Shown here: positions 1 to 6,641 of the stretch, in pieces | Position numbering within the stretch: position 1 is the first letter of the stretch | Layout: each line of letters begins with the position of its first letter | DNA from: Treponema sp. | Lineage (GTDB): Bacteria; Spirochaetota; Spirochaetia; Treponematales; Breznakiellaceae | Direction of reading: 5' to 3' | Length of the DNA: 19,270 nucleotides | Assembly: GCA_031259035.1 (NCBI GenBank) | Contig: JAIRLZ010000010.1 | Coordinates: 1 to 19,270, forward strand | Translations under genes and position numbers: made by a program | The notes under the pieces: generated by a model | Database searches by the model: none | Told to the model about the DNA's origin: nothing | The model's input: only the letters and a program-made list of their open reading frames with translations

Positions 1-354
1 GGGGCGGTTCCGACCCATAGGGTCAGACCCCGTGGCGGGCGAAACGCGGGAACCCCCTGGTTTCCGCTTGTGTTCCCCTTTCCCATCGCCCCCGCGCCGG
101 GGTAACCCCGGCAATCCGCTCCGCATCCGCCTATCAAGCGCCTATTCCGTTCCGGGGCGGAACACGCCAAGGGAAAAATCCGCCCTGAAACAGGCGGCGA
201 ATCCGCATTGTGGGTCAAGTTTAGCCCTAGGACGGGGTAGTTCATTCGCAGTGGGGTCTAACACCCCGCCTTAGGGCGGTTGGAATGAGCGCCGCCAACA
301 AAAAATGGCGGTAGACGGGTTCGCTCCGCAAACCATCACCGTTACATAATTTCC
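1..354. other. GC-rich non-coding stretch with palindromes
   Basis: I find no convincing gene here; an 80-codon open frame on the plus strand has no family resemblance or ribosome site and is probably chance. The stretch holds several exact small palindromes: GACCC-ATA-GGGTC near 12-24, GCCGGGGT-A-ACCCCGGC at 96-112, CCGCC/GGCGG around 267-279 and CCGCCA/TGGCGG around 291-312. It also holds the lone insertion-sequence end listed separately. The string GGGGTCTAACACCCCGCC near 253-270 resembles the sequence at the extreme right end of the window (19249-19265). Confidence 0.6.
207..243 (+). repeat. Solo end of the IS4-family element
   Basis: The run TGTGGGTCAAGTTTAGC at 210-226 is identical to the inner part of both ends of the IS4-family element at 12464-13978. 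The similarity continues outward: GGACGGGGTAGTT here against GGACGGGGAGGTT at the right end of that element. Orientation matches the right end, so the body of an element would lie to the left, but nothing in 1-206 resembles its transposase. It is most likely a relic of a deleted copy, or the end of a copy whose body has been replaced. Confidence 0.7.
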
Positions 355-411
355 GGTGGTATTGCAACATTATTATTATATGATAGCATGTTCTCGAATG
401 GAGGGCGTTGT

Positions 412-892
412 ATGAAGTGCAAAAGGTGCGGCGGGGAACATGTCGTAAAATACGGAAAGCGCAAGGGCAAACAATGCTATTTGTGCGGACAATGCAAGCA
501 TCAATTCGTCAGCGCGGGCGGACGTCATACGTTGCAGGAAGAACAAAGCGCTGTTTTGCTTTATTGCCTGGGCATGTCTTTTACGGCGATAGCGAACATG
601 CTGTTTGTTCATCCATCAACCATTTTGCGCTGGGTTCGCAAATATGCGAAAGACAACCGCAAAAAGCCCGTTCCACAAGGGAAGATCGTTATTGATCTTG
701 ATGAAATGTGGCATTTTTTGCGCTCAAAAAACAAAAGTATGGATTTGGAAGGCTTTCCGCCGCGCGGCGGGAAAACTGATGGATTGGGAGTTGAGCCATA
801 GGAGCGCTGAAACTTTGGAAAAATCAGGTTTCCGGCTTGCCAAATTCATTGAGGTGACTGCCGCCTTGTTTTCAAATTCCATTCTCCTGTAG
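412..892 (+). pseudogene. IS1-family transposase, frameshifted and truncated
   Basis: The start is ATG 412, six bases after GGAGGG (400-405). The first ~110 residues have a CxxC...CxxC zinc finger (CKRCG, CYLCGQC), a helix-turn-helix (MSFTAIANMLFVHPSTILRW) and then VIDLDEMWHFL, the start of the catalytic DDE domain of IS1 and fused InsAB proteins. Near 725-735 the homology jumps to the next frame (+1), which reads VWIWKAF then GKLMDWEL and RSAETLEK; the original frame stops at 801 and the shifted one at 892. Resemblance fades after about 825, so most of the catalytic domain is absent. An A6C run at 726-732 has the right phase for -1 slippage, as in classical IS1, but leads into the wrong frame, so a true mutation is more likely than programmed frameshifting. 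Confidence 0.75.
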
Positions 893-924
893 GGAAACAT
901 CGGCTTTTTAATCTCAGGCTTGTG

Positions 925-970
925 AGCCTGTTCCAAAACTGACGCCATAAGGCGCGTTTTGAAACAGCCT
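925..970. repeat. Imperfect hairpin repeat (TTCCAAAAC type)
   Basis: AGCCTGTTCCAAAAC at 925-939 can pair with GTTTTGAAACAGCCT at 956-970 with two mismatches, and GACGCC/GGCG extends the stem inward. Two related hairpins built on TTTTTCCAAAAC/GTTTTAAAAAA occur at 19081-19176, so this looks like a member of a dispersed hairpin family rather than a gene-specific terminator. Confidence 0.55.
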
Positions 971-1013
971 ATTGTAACATAATTTTTGCAATACCGCCCA
1001 ATTCCCTTACAGT

Positions 1014-1100
1014 CGAACCAAAGGTTCGCAAACCGAAGGTTCGCCGAACCTCGTAAACAATGCAACGCTTGCAAGATGCCCCGCCCTTCAGGGCGGGGGC
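1014..1100. repeat. Row of short perfect palindromes
   Basis: Three hairpins follow one another: CGAACC-AAA-GGTTCG (1014-1028), AGGTTCG-C-CGAACCT (1037-1051), and GCCCCGCCCT-TC-AGGGCGGGG (1078-1100, one extra G). The core GCCCTTCAGGGC recurs at 6551-6562 downstream of the envelope operon. There is no coding potential. Confidence 0.6.
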
Positions 1101-1105
1101 AATGG

Positions 1106-1140
1106 ACTTGTGAAAGAACCCGGTTGGTTCTTTCACAAGT
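1106..1140. repeat. Perfect 15-bp hairpin, GGTTGG family, copy A
   Basis: ACTTGTGAAAGAACC (1106-1120) is the exact reverse complement of 1126-1140, with a 5-base loop. It starts with GGACTTGT and carries GGTTGGTT across the loop, as do copies B (5865-5897) and C (14199-14231). It lies downstream of the hydrogenase operon but has no U-run of its own. Confidence 0.75.
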
Positions 1141-1145
1141 CTTCC

Positions 1146-1181
1146 AAAAAACGCTGATTTTTGACAAAATCAGCGTTTTTT
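1146..1181 (-). terminator. Strong intrinsic terminator after the hydrogenase operon
   Basis: AAAAAACGCTGATTTT (1146-1161) and its exact complement (1166-1181) form a 16-bp stem with a TGAC loop and a six-T run on either strand. It could end transcription of the minus-strand hydrogenase operon, about 70 bases past its stop codon, and also transcription coming from the left. The symmetry means direction cannot be fixed from sequence alone. Confidence 0.8.
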
Positions 1182-1200
1182 GTTGGTTTTTAAAACGGTT

Positions 1201-1230
1201 GTTGTTTAGAAACTGAAGTTTCTAAACAAC
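1201..1230. repeat. Perfect 14-bp inverted repeat next to hndD stop
   Basis: GTTGTTTAGAAACT (1201-1214) and its exact complement (1217-1230) are separated by only GA. It lies 20 bases downstream of the hydrogenase stop on the minus strand. Without a clean U-run it is a weaker terminator candidate than 1146-1181; it may protect the mRNA end or belong to the dispersed hairpins. Confidence 0.65.
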
Positions 1231-1249
1231 TCTATTTTTGCACGGTTCC

Positions 1250-3004
1250 TTACACAGTATACAGAGGTCTTGCCGTATAAGACGTATGCAGCAATTCATG
1301 CGCCTTGTGTCCGTTGGGTTCGCCAAGGAACTCCTCGTACACGAGCTTGATGAACGGGTTGTGATGCGAACACCGGCGCGCCGAATGTTTGTCATCAGCG
1401 TAAATGCCCGCGGCGCGTTTTTCGCGGACTTCATCGGTGGAGCCATAGGGCTGGCCGCCGCCTGCAATGCAACCGCCCCGACATGCCATCACTTCGACAA
1501 ACTGATAGGGCGGCTCCTTGCCTTCCTTGCGCGCTTGCCGTATCTTGTCAAGCACCACGGCGATATTGCTCATTTGATGAGCCACCGCTATCTTGATTTT
1601 CGTGCCGTTGCCGAAGTCGACTTCCGCTTCTTTTACGCCTTCAAGTCCGCGAACCGGGGTAAAATTGACGTTGGGCAGTTCTTTCTTGGTGATAAGGTTG
1701 TACGCGGTGCGTACGGCCGCTTCCATGACGCCGCCGGTAACGCCAAAAATAGTTCCCGCGCCCGTATAGGGTCCAAGCGGATTATCGGCTTCTTCTTCCG
1801 GCATATTCAAAATGTCAATGCCGGCTTGCTTTATCATGCGGGCAAGCTCGCGGGTGGTGATGGAAATGTCCACGTCCTGCCCGTGTCCCGCGCTTTTCAT
1901 GTCATCATTGCGTTTTGTTTCCCATTTCTTTGCGGTGCATGGCATGACGGAAACGGAATACACCGCGTCCGGATCAACGCCCGCTTTCTGCGCCCAGTAC
2001 GCCTTTATCATTGCGCCCATCATCTGCTGGGGAGATTTGGCGGTGGAAAAATTCGGTATCATGTCCGGGTAGTATTTTTCCATGTAGTCAACCCACGCGG
2101 GGCAACAGCTTGTGATAAGCGGAATGTCGCCGCCTTTGGTGAGGCGTTTTATCAGTTCAGAGCCTTCTTCCATAATAGTGAGGTCAGCGGAGAAGTTCGT
2201 GTCAAACACGGTCTTGAAGCCGAGCATACGAAGCGCGGCGTAAATCTTGTTGGTGATGACTACGCCGGGTTCAAGCCCGAATGCTTCGGCTAAAGCCACG
2301 CGCACCGCCGGAGCGATCTGTACAACCGAATGCAGTTCCGGATTGTGAATGGCGTTCCACACCTTTGCGGTGTCGTCCCGCTCATAGAGCGCACCGACCG
2401 GACAGTGAGCCGCGCATTGCCCGCACTTGATGCAGGGGCTTTCACCCAGCGATGCGTCCCCAGCCGGAGCGATCTTGCTTTTGATGCCGCGTCCCAGGAA
2501 TTCAATGGCCCACACGTTTTGCACCTCTTGGCACACCTTCACGCACCGTCCGCACCGGATGCATTTTTCCGGGTCAAGCACGATTGCGGGGTTCGAATCG
2601 TCAACGGGCAGGGTGTTAAACACCTTGCGGTATGATGCCTTGCGCAGTCCAGAGTCCGCCGCCAGATTCTGCAATTCACAGTTTCCGTTGCGCCGGCACT
2701 GGAGGCAGTCATTCGGATGATTGGACAGGATGAGTTCAAGAATAGTCCGCCGCACGGAAATGAGTTCCGCGTCATGGGTTATAATGTCCATCTTTTCCGC
2801 GCACGGAGTGGTGCAGGCGCGCGCCATACGGGACGAACCGGGTCCGGCGGTGCGCACGATGCAAAGGCCACAACTTGCCCATGCGGGCAGATCGGGATTA
2901 TAACAAAGCGTCGGTATTTTGATATTGACTTTCCTGGCAGCCTGCAAAATGGTTGTCCCTTCTTCAACCTGAACGCTGATTCCGTTTATTTTTATGTTTA
3001 TCAT
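1250..3004 (-). CDS. hndD: [FeFe]-hydrogenase catalytic subunit (HndD/HydA type)
   Basis: This is the H2-forming or H2-oxidising subunit of a soluble NAD(P)-linked hydrogenase, 584 residues. In order it shows an N-terminal 2Fe-2S ferredoxin domain (Cys cluster around 31-70), a NuoG-type His-Cys 4Fe-4S site (HPNDCLQCRRNGNC), two 4Fe-4S motifs (CIRCGRCVKVC and CIKCGQCAAHCP), and the H-cluster domain with all three signatures: TSCCPAW near 300, MPCTAKKWE near 354 and MACRGGCIAGGGQP near 508. It ends with the small-subunit-like tail. Length fits HndD of Desulfovibrio rather than the longer Thermotoga HydA, which has an extra C-terminal cluster. ATG 3004 is preferred over an in-frame GTG nine bases upstream because AAGGAG lies eight bases before ATG and runs into the GTG. 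The site overlaps the end of hndC, implying coupled translation. No ligand is missing. Confidence 0.95.
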   Translation of the reverse strand: MINIKINGISVQVEEGTTILQAARKVNIKIPTLCYNPDLPAWASCGLCIVRTAGPGSSRMARACTTPCAEKMDIITHDAELISVRRTILELILSNHPNDCLQCRRNGNCELQNLAADSGLRKASYRKVFNTLPVDDSNPAIVLDPEKCIRCGRCVKVCQEVQNVWAIEFLGRGIKSKIAPAGDASLGESPCIKCGQCAAHCPVGALYERDDTAKVWNAIHNPELHSVVQIAPAVRVALAEAFGLEPGVVITNKIYAALRMLGFKTVFDTNFSADLTIMEEGSELIKRLTKGGDIPLITSCCPAWVDYMEKYYPDMIPNFSTAKSPQQMMGAMIKAYWAQKAGVDPDAVYSVSVMPCTAKKWETKRNDDMKSAGHGQDVDISITTRELARMIKQAGIDILNMPEEEADNPLGPYTGAGTIFGVTGGVMEAAVRTAYNLITKKELPNVNFTPVRGLEGVKEAEVDFGNGTKIKIAVAHQMSNIAVVLDKIRQARKEGKEPPYQFVEVMACRGGCIAGGGQPYGSTDEVREKRAAGIYADDKHSARRCSHHNPFIKLVYEEFLGEPNGHKAHELLHTSYTARPLYTV

Positions 3005-3016
3005 GGTATACACTCC

Positions 3017-4804
3017 TTACTTCCGCACAATCGCGTTGAACCTACAGTTTTTTATACATTCGCCGCACTTGAGACACTTCGCCTGATCGATGACGTGAGG
3101 CTGCCTGAGCGATCCGCTGATGCAATTCGCCGGACACTTTCTGGCGCACAGCGTACATCCCTTGCACTTATCCGCAAGAATCTCGTAACGGAGCAAGGCC
3201 TTGCACTTGCCGGCTCGGCATATATGCGCATGAATATGCTCACTGTACTCGTCGCGGAAATTTTTGATGGTGGAAAGAGTCGGGTTTGCCGCGGATCCGC
3301 CGAGCATACAGAGGCTCGCCTTGGTCATGGCTTTGCCGATGGTTTCCAGCTTGCCGATGTCCTCTTCCTCCCCCTTGCCGCTCGTAATCTTGTCAAGCAG
3401 GTTGAGAATCTGGGTGGTGCCAATGCGGCAGGGCGAACACTTGCCGCAGGATTCGTCAACGCAAAACTCCATGTAGAAGCGGGCTACGTCAACCACGCAA
3501 TCATCTTCGTCCATGACGATCATGCCGCCGGAACCCATCATGGAGCCGTTTGCGGTGAGCGTGTCGAAATCAATCGGCAGATCAAGCGATTTTTCCGTGA
3601 GGATGCCCCCTGAAGGTCCGCCGGTCTGTACGCCTTTAAATTTTTTGCCGCCTTTTATGCCGCCGCCGATTTCGAAAATGATTTCGCGCAAAGTCGTTCC
3701 CATAGGCACTTCGACAAGACCGGAGTTCTTCACCTTGCCGGTGAGCGCGAAGACCTTGGTGCCTTTGGACTTCTCGGTGCCAATGCTCGCAAACCACGCT
3801 CCGCCCTTGATGAGGATGACCGGAACGTTAGCCCATGTTTCCACATTGTTGATGACCGTAGGCTTGTGCCACAGCCCGTCGTACGCCGGAAACGGCGGCT
3901 TCGGGATAGGCATACCGCGCTGTCCTTCCAGCGACTTGATGAGCGCCGTCTCCTCGCCGCAGACAAACGCGCCCGCGCCGAGCCTGATCTCAATGTCAAA
4001 GTCAAACTCGGAGCCGAGTATGTTCTTGCCCAGCAGCCCGTAGTCCTTTGCCTGCTGAATGGCGATTTCAAGGCGGTGAACCGCGAGCGGATATTCGGCG
4101 CGGATATAAATGTACCCTTGGTTTGCGCCGACGGTATGACCGCAGATGGTCATGGCTTCAAGCACGGAATGAGGATCGCCTTCAATGGTAGACCGATCCA
4201 TGTACGCGCCCGGATCGCCTTCGTCCGCGTTGCACACCACGAATTTTTGATCGCTCTGAACGCCCTTGGTGGAATTCCATTTGATCCATGTGGGAAAGCC
4301 CGCGCCGCCGCGTCCGCGCAAACCCGCGACTTTGAGTTCTTCGATGACCTGCTCCGGCGTCAAGTTGAACAGGGCTTTCTCAAGCGCGGCGTAACCGTCG
4401 CGGGCTATGTACTCGTCAATGCTTTCAGGATTAATAACGCCGCAGTTGCGCAGCACCACCCGGATCTGCTTCTGGTAGAACCCAATGTCTTCAACCGCAT
4501 CGTGTCTTTTCTGACCGGCTTCTTTGTAGAGAAGGCGGGGAACTTCACGCCCTTTAACGATCTGCTCCGCGATTATCTCGTGGGCGTCTTCGGGCTTCAC
4601 AAGCACGTAAAAGGACTCTTCAGGCAGCACTTTTACGATGGGACCCTGCTCGCAGAATCCAAAACAACCGGTTTTTACAATCTGCACCTGAGATTTGACC
4701 CCAAGTTTTTCCGCTTCGGCAATGAGATTGCGGTAAATTTCATCGCCTTTTCCGGATTCGCAACCCGTCCCGCCGCAACAAAGGATATAGTGGTTATACG
4801 CCAT
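3017..4804 (-). CDS. hndC: Hydrogenase NADH/FMN subunit (HndC/HydB, NuoF-like)
   Basis: This 595-residue flavoprotein would accept or donate hydride from NAD(P)H and pass electrons to HndD. The N-terminal thioredoxin-like 2Fe-2S domain has Cys10, Cys15, Cys47 and Cys51. The NuoF core follows, with glycine-rich FMN/NADH motifs (GLRGRGGAGFP, CNADEGDPGAYMDRS, GAGAFVCGEETAL) and the 4Fe-4S ligands ESCGKCSPCRIG. The C-terminus has two ferredoxin motifs (CKGCTLCARKCP, CLKCGECIKNC), as in NADH-linked bifurcating hydrogenases and absent from complex I NuoF. ATG 4804 follows TAGGAG by six bases and starts one base after the hndB stop. Whether the partner is NAD or NADP, and whether the complex bifurcates with ferredoxin, cannot be told from these motifs. 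Confidence 0.95.
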   Translation of the reverse strand: MAYNHYILCCGGTGCESGKGDEIYRNLIAEAEKLGVKSQVQIVKTGCFGFCEQGPIVKVLPEESFYVLVKPEDAHEIIAEQIVKGREVPRLLYKEAGQKRHDAVEDIGFYQKQIRVVLRNCGVINPESIDEYIARDGYAALEKALFNLTPEQVIEELKVAGLRGRGGAGFPTWIKWNSTKGVQSDQKFVVCNADEGDPGAYMDRSTIEGDPHSVLEAMTICGHTVGANQGYIYIRAEYPLAVHRLEIAIQQAKDYGLLGKNILGSEFDFDIEIRLGAGAFVCGEETALIKSLEGQRGMPIPKPPFPAYDGLWHKPTVINNVETWANVPVILIKGGAWFASIGTEKSKGTKVFALTGKVKNSGLVEVPMGTTLREIIFEIGGGIKGGKKFKGVQTGGPSGGILTEKSLDLPIDFDTLTANGSMMGSGGMIVMDEDDCVVDVARFYMEFCVDESCGKCSPCRIGTTQILNLLDKITSGKGEEEDIGKLETIGKAMTKASLCMLGGSAANPTLSTIKNFRDEYSEHIHAHICRAGKCKALLRYEILADKCKGCTLCARKCPANCISGSLRQPHVIDQAKCLKCGECIKNCRFNAIVRK

Positions 4805-4805
4805 C

Positions 4806-5201
4806 CTACGCTCCTATAATGTCCGCCGCGGGGCGGTCCAATATGTGGTTATTCAGCAACTCCCTGCCGATAATATGCGTTTTGACGATTTCTTTTGCGA
4901 CCGCGCCGTCGACATTGCCGTAAATGACCGCCGGCATATCCGGTGCGATGACTTCAACGGTTGGCTCGGAATGGCACAATCCCATACATCCGGTCTGTCG
5001 CACCAACACTTGATCGACCAACTTGTTCTCGTCAAGAGCCGCAAGGAACGCATCCAGGGTGATCTTCGCGCCTGCGGCTATTCCGCAGGTTCCCATGCCT
5101 ACAATGACCTGAATCGCTTTGCCTTCAACATCGCGGCGTTTAAGGTCTAATTTTTTGGAATCCCGCAACGCGCGGAGTTCTTCCAAACTCATCTTAGCCA
5201 T
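4806..5201 (-). CDS. hndB: HndB-like 2Fe-2S ferredoxin subunit
   Basis: A 131-residue thioredoxin-fold ferredoxin-like subunit, placed between the ATPase and hndC as in Hnd-type operons. GTCGIAAGA (Cys39) and TGCMGLCHSEP (Cys72, Cys76) are the cluster region. Only three of the four ligands seen in NuoE-type domains are present: the position matching the second Cys (C-x4-C) is Ala44. I recall GTCGIAAGA as common in HndB proteins, so this is probably a family feature. ATG 5201 follows AAAGGAG by five bases; an upstream TTG in the same frame overlaps that site and is not preferred. It would relay electrons between HndA/HndC and HndD or act structurally. Confidence 0.88.
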   Translation of the reverse strand: MAKMSLEELRALRDSKKLDLKRRDVEGKAIQVIVGMGTCGIAAGAKITLDAFLAALDENKLVDQVLVRQTGCMGLCHSEPTVEVIAPDMPAVIYGNVDGAVAKEIVKTHIIGRELLNNHILDRPAADIIGA

Positions 5202-5268
5202 ATTGTCTCCTTTCAATAGGTGTAAAATAATCGGGCCGGAAACGCGCGCATCTACACGCGAAGCGCTT

Positions 5269-5832
5269 TTAGCCGTCTTCCAATGAATTTAAATAATTTC
5301 CCAACAAAATAAGACTTGACGTATCTTCCAAATCTCCAAGCGCGTCTATCATATCCGTTTTACGAACCGTGTAATCAAGGTCGGGAAGCCCTTCCGCGCC
5401 TTTGCGAATGCGATGAAGCGTTATTTCTTTTGGACCCTGAAACATCAATACAGTACGAAACATGCCGGAAATATCCTTAAACGGAGGCGTATCGACATTG
5501 CGGAGATCGAACCACGCGGTTGTTGTCGTGCCTTCGCCCTTTTTTGACTGAATATCCCAGCCGCCGCCGGATTGTTCCGCGGTCTGAATAAGAAACGGAA
5601 CGCCCAGCCCGACTTTACGCTGAGGATGTTTTATCCCATCCGTAACAAAAGGATCTACAATCTGTTTCAGCGTCTTTTCATCCATACCCTTGCCGTTGTC
5701 TTTCACCCAAAACCGCAGTTCCGCTTTTTCACTCGTCCATGTTTCGACAATGGAAAGTTCCACCGTATCCGCTCCGGATTCGGCGCCATTTTGAGTAATA
5801 TCAATTATAAGGTCTTCTAATGTAAAATGCAC
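5269..5832 (-). CDS. Stand-alone GHKL ATPase (histidine-kinase-like) in hydrogenase operon
   Basis: The 187-residue protein consists of a GHKL ATP-binding domain and a short C-terminal extension. Visible are the N box (DITQNGAESGA, Asn15), G1 box (DNGKGMD, Asp45), G2-like glycines (KVGLGVPF, near 73-80) and the GEGTTTTAWF strand. There is no dimerisation/phosphoacceptor His domain, sensor domain or membrane segment, so it is not a complete sensor kinase. The last ~70 residues are a non-GHKL region I do not recognise. The start is GTG 5832, four bases after AGGTGG. It sits between hndA and hndB, where I recall similar small ATPases in some clostridial hydrogenase operons. It could be an anti-sigma-like switch protein or an assembly/regulatory ATPase; function unknown. 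Confidence 0.85.
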   Translation of the reverse strand: MHFTLEDLIIDITQNGAESGADTVELSIVETWTSEKAELRFWVKDNGKGMDEKTLKQIVDPFVTDGIKHPQRKVGLGVPFLIQTAEQSGGGWDIQSKKGEGTTTTAWFDLRNVDTPPFKDISGMFRTVLMFQGPKEITLHRIRKGAEGLPDLDYTVRKTDMIDALGDLEDTSSLILLGNYLNSLEDG

Positions 5833-5864
5833 TTTTCCACCTTTCCTATATCATTTATATTGGA

Positions 5865-5897
5865 CTTGTTTGACAACATGGTTGGTTGTCAAGCAAG
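5865..5897. repeat. Hairpin of the GGTTGG family, copy B, inside the hydrogenase operon
   Basis: CTTGTTTGACAAC (5865-5877) pairs with GTTGTCAAGCAAG (5885-5897) with a single mismatch; the loop is ATGGTTG. It is preceded by ATTGGA and resembles copies at 1106-1140 and 14199-14231. It lies in the 126-base gap between hndA and the ATPase gene. On the plus strand it is followed by seven T (5906-5912); on the minus strand, the direction of the operon, no U-run follows, so it is more likely a processing or stability element than a terminator. Confidence 0.7.
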
Positions 5898-5958
5898 CGG
5901 CGCGGTTTTTTTAAAGCGTTTGGCGTACAAGCCCGCGCTTGCGTTTGCCGCGTATGGT

Positions 5959-6450
5959 TTACGCGCTCCGGTATTTGTCAAAAATAGCCGGGAGCTGATC
6001 TTTTGTCAGTTTTCCGTACGTATCGGCGCCCACGGTTAGAACCGGCGCCAACCCGCAACAGCCCACACAGCGAACCTCGTCAATTGAGAAAAGACCATCC
6101 GGCGTAACCTCGTCCGGTTTAATACTCAAAATCTTTCGGGCTTCTTCAATTAAGTCGCCGCCGCCCTTGAGGTAACAAGCGGTGCCAAGACATACGGACA
6201 CCTTGTATTTACCCGGCTTCGTCGTCTTGAAAAAATGATAGAAGGTGATGACGCCGTATATTCGCGCCAGCGGAATGTTGGTCATGCGCGAAAGTTTTTC
6301 CGCCGCCGCCGTGGAGATATACCCGAAGGTTTCCTGCGTTTTATGCAGGATCATAATAAGACTGCCGGGTTTTATCTTCCATTCGTCAATGAAGGAGATA
6401 AGTTCCTGCGGAAATTCTATAGTTTCATGGGAACCGTCGTTTGTTGACAT
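5959..6450 (-). CDS. hndA: Hydrogenase 2Fe-2S subunit (HndA/HydC, NuoE-like)
   Basis: First gene of the hydrogenase operon, 163 residues. A helical N-terminal region (FPQELISFIDEWK, ETFGYISTAAAEKLS) and the ITFYHFF stretch typical of NuoE precede a thioredoxin-like 2Fe-2S domain with all four ligands: Cys87 and Cys92 (CLGTAC), Cys128 and Cys132 (CVGCC). It would carry electrons to or from the NuoF-like subunit. ATG 6450 is chosen because GGAGG lies six bases upstream; a TTG four codons earlier would itself overlap that site. A 126-base gap with a hairpin separates it from the next gene. Confidence 0.93.
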   Translation of the reverse strand: MSTNDGSHETIEFPQELISFIDEWKIKPGSLIMILHKTQETFGYISTAAAEKLSRMTNIPLARIYGVITFYHFFKTTKPGKYKVSVCLGTACYLKGGGDLIEEARKILSIKPDEVTPDGLFSIDEVRCVGCCGLAPVLTVGADTYGKLTKDQLPAIFDKYRSA

Positions 6451-6485
6451 GGATGCCTCCAATTAAAGTATTCTAAGGATGGTTT

Positions 6486-6514
6486 ATTTTATACATAAAA
6501 CACGTTTTAAGCAA
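6486..6514 (-). promoter_or_regulatory. Candidate sigma-70 promoter of the hydrogenase operon
   Basis: On the minus strand TTGCTT (6509-6514) and TAAAAT (6486-6491) are separated by 17 bases, about 36 bases before the hndA start. The surrounding AT-rich tract contrasts with its neighbours. No operator palindrome is evident within it. Confidence 0.45.
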
Positions 6515-6547
6515 GCGTGGTTAAGCGCAAGAAATGTATTTCTTAAA

Positions 6548-6572
6548 GCGGCCCTTCAGGGCGAAGCGCCGC
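6548..6572 (-). terminator. Possible weak terminator of the envelope operon
   Basis: GCGGC (6548-6552) pairs with GCCGC (6568-6572), or alternatively GCCCT-TC-AGGGC (6551-6562) folds on its own; only a short T run follows on the minus strand. It lies 70 bases past the barrel gene stop and before the hydrogenase promoter region. The evidence is slight. Confidence 0.3.
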
Positions 6573-6641
6573 AGTCATAGCGCGATGGGAAACCGCGCGG
6601 GGAAGCCGGCTAATCATGGCCGCCCCGCCGCGTCCGGTTTT

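Larger units (their letters stand above)
355..998 (+). mobile_element. Degenerate IS1-family insertion sequence
   Basis: The ends form an inverted repeat: GGTGGTATTGCA at 355-366 and, as its complement with one mismatch, TGCAATACCGCC at 987-998. They bracket a broken transposase gene whose N-terminus matches IS1 InsA-type zinc-finger/HTH proteins. At 644 bp the element is shorter than usual for the family, and the transposase tail is missing while a hairpin repeat (925-970) occupies the right part. The flanks (TAATTTCC and CAATTCCC) are similar but not identical, so a target duplication is not proven. Confidence 0.65.

Noticed and set aside
32..274. 80-codon open frame at the left edge
   Set aside because: It runs through palindromes and the orphan IS end, is low in complexity and has no ribosome site.
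726..732. A6C run as a programmed -1 frameshift site, as in classical IS1
   Set aside because: The homologous downstream frame is +1, not -1, and the element is truncated, so mutation is the simpler explanation.
1238..2293. 351-codon open frame on the plus strand opposite the hydrogenase gene
   Set aside because: The minus strand carries a complete [FeFe]-hydrogenase with all motifs; the opposite frame has no recognisable product and arises from codon bias.
3866..4819. 317-codon open frame on the plus strand opposite hndC
   Set aside because: It is antisense to a well-supported NuoF-like gene, without a ribosome site or family signature.
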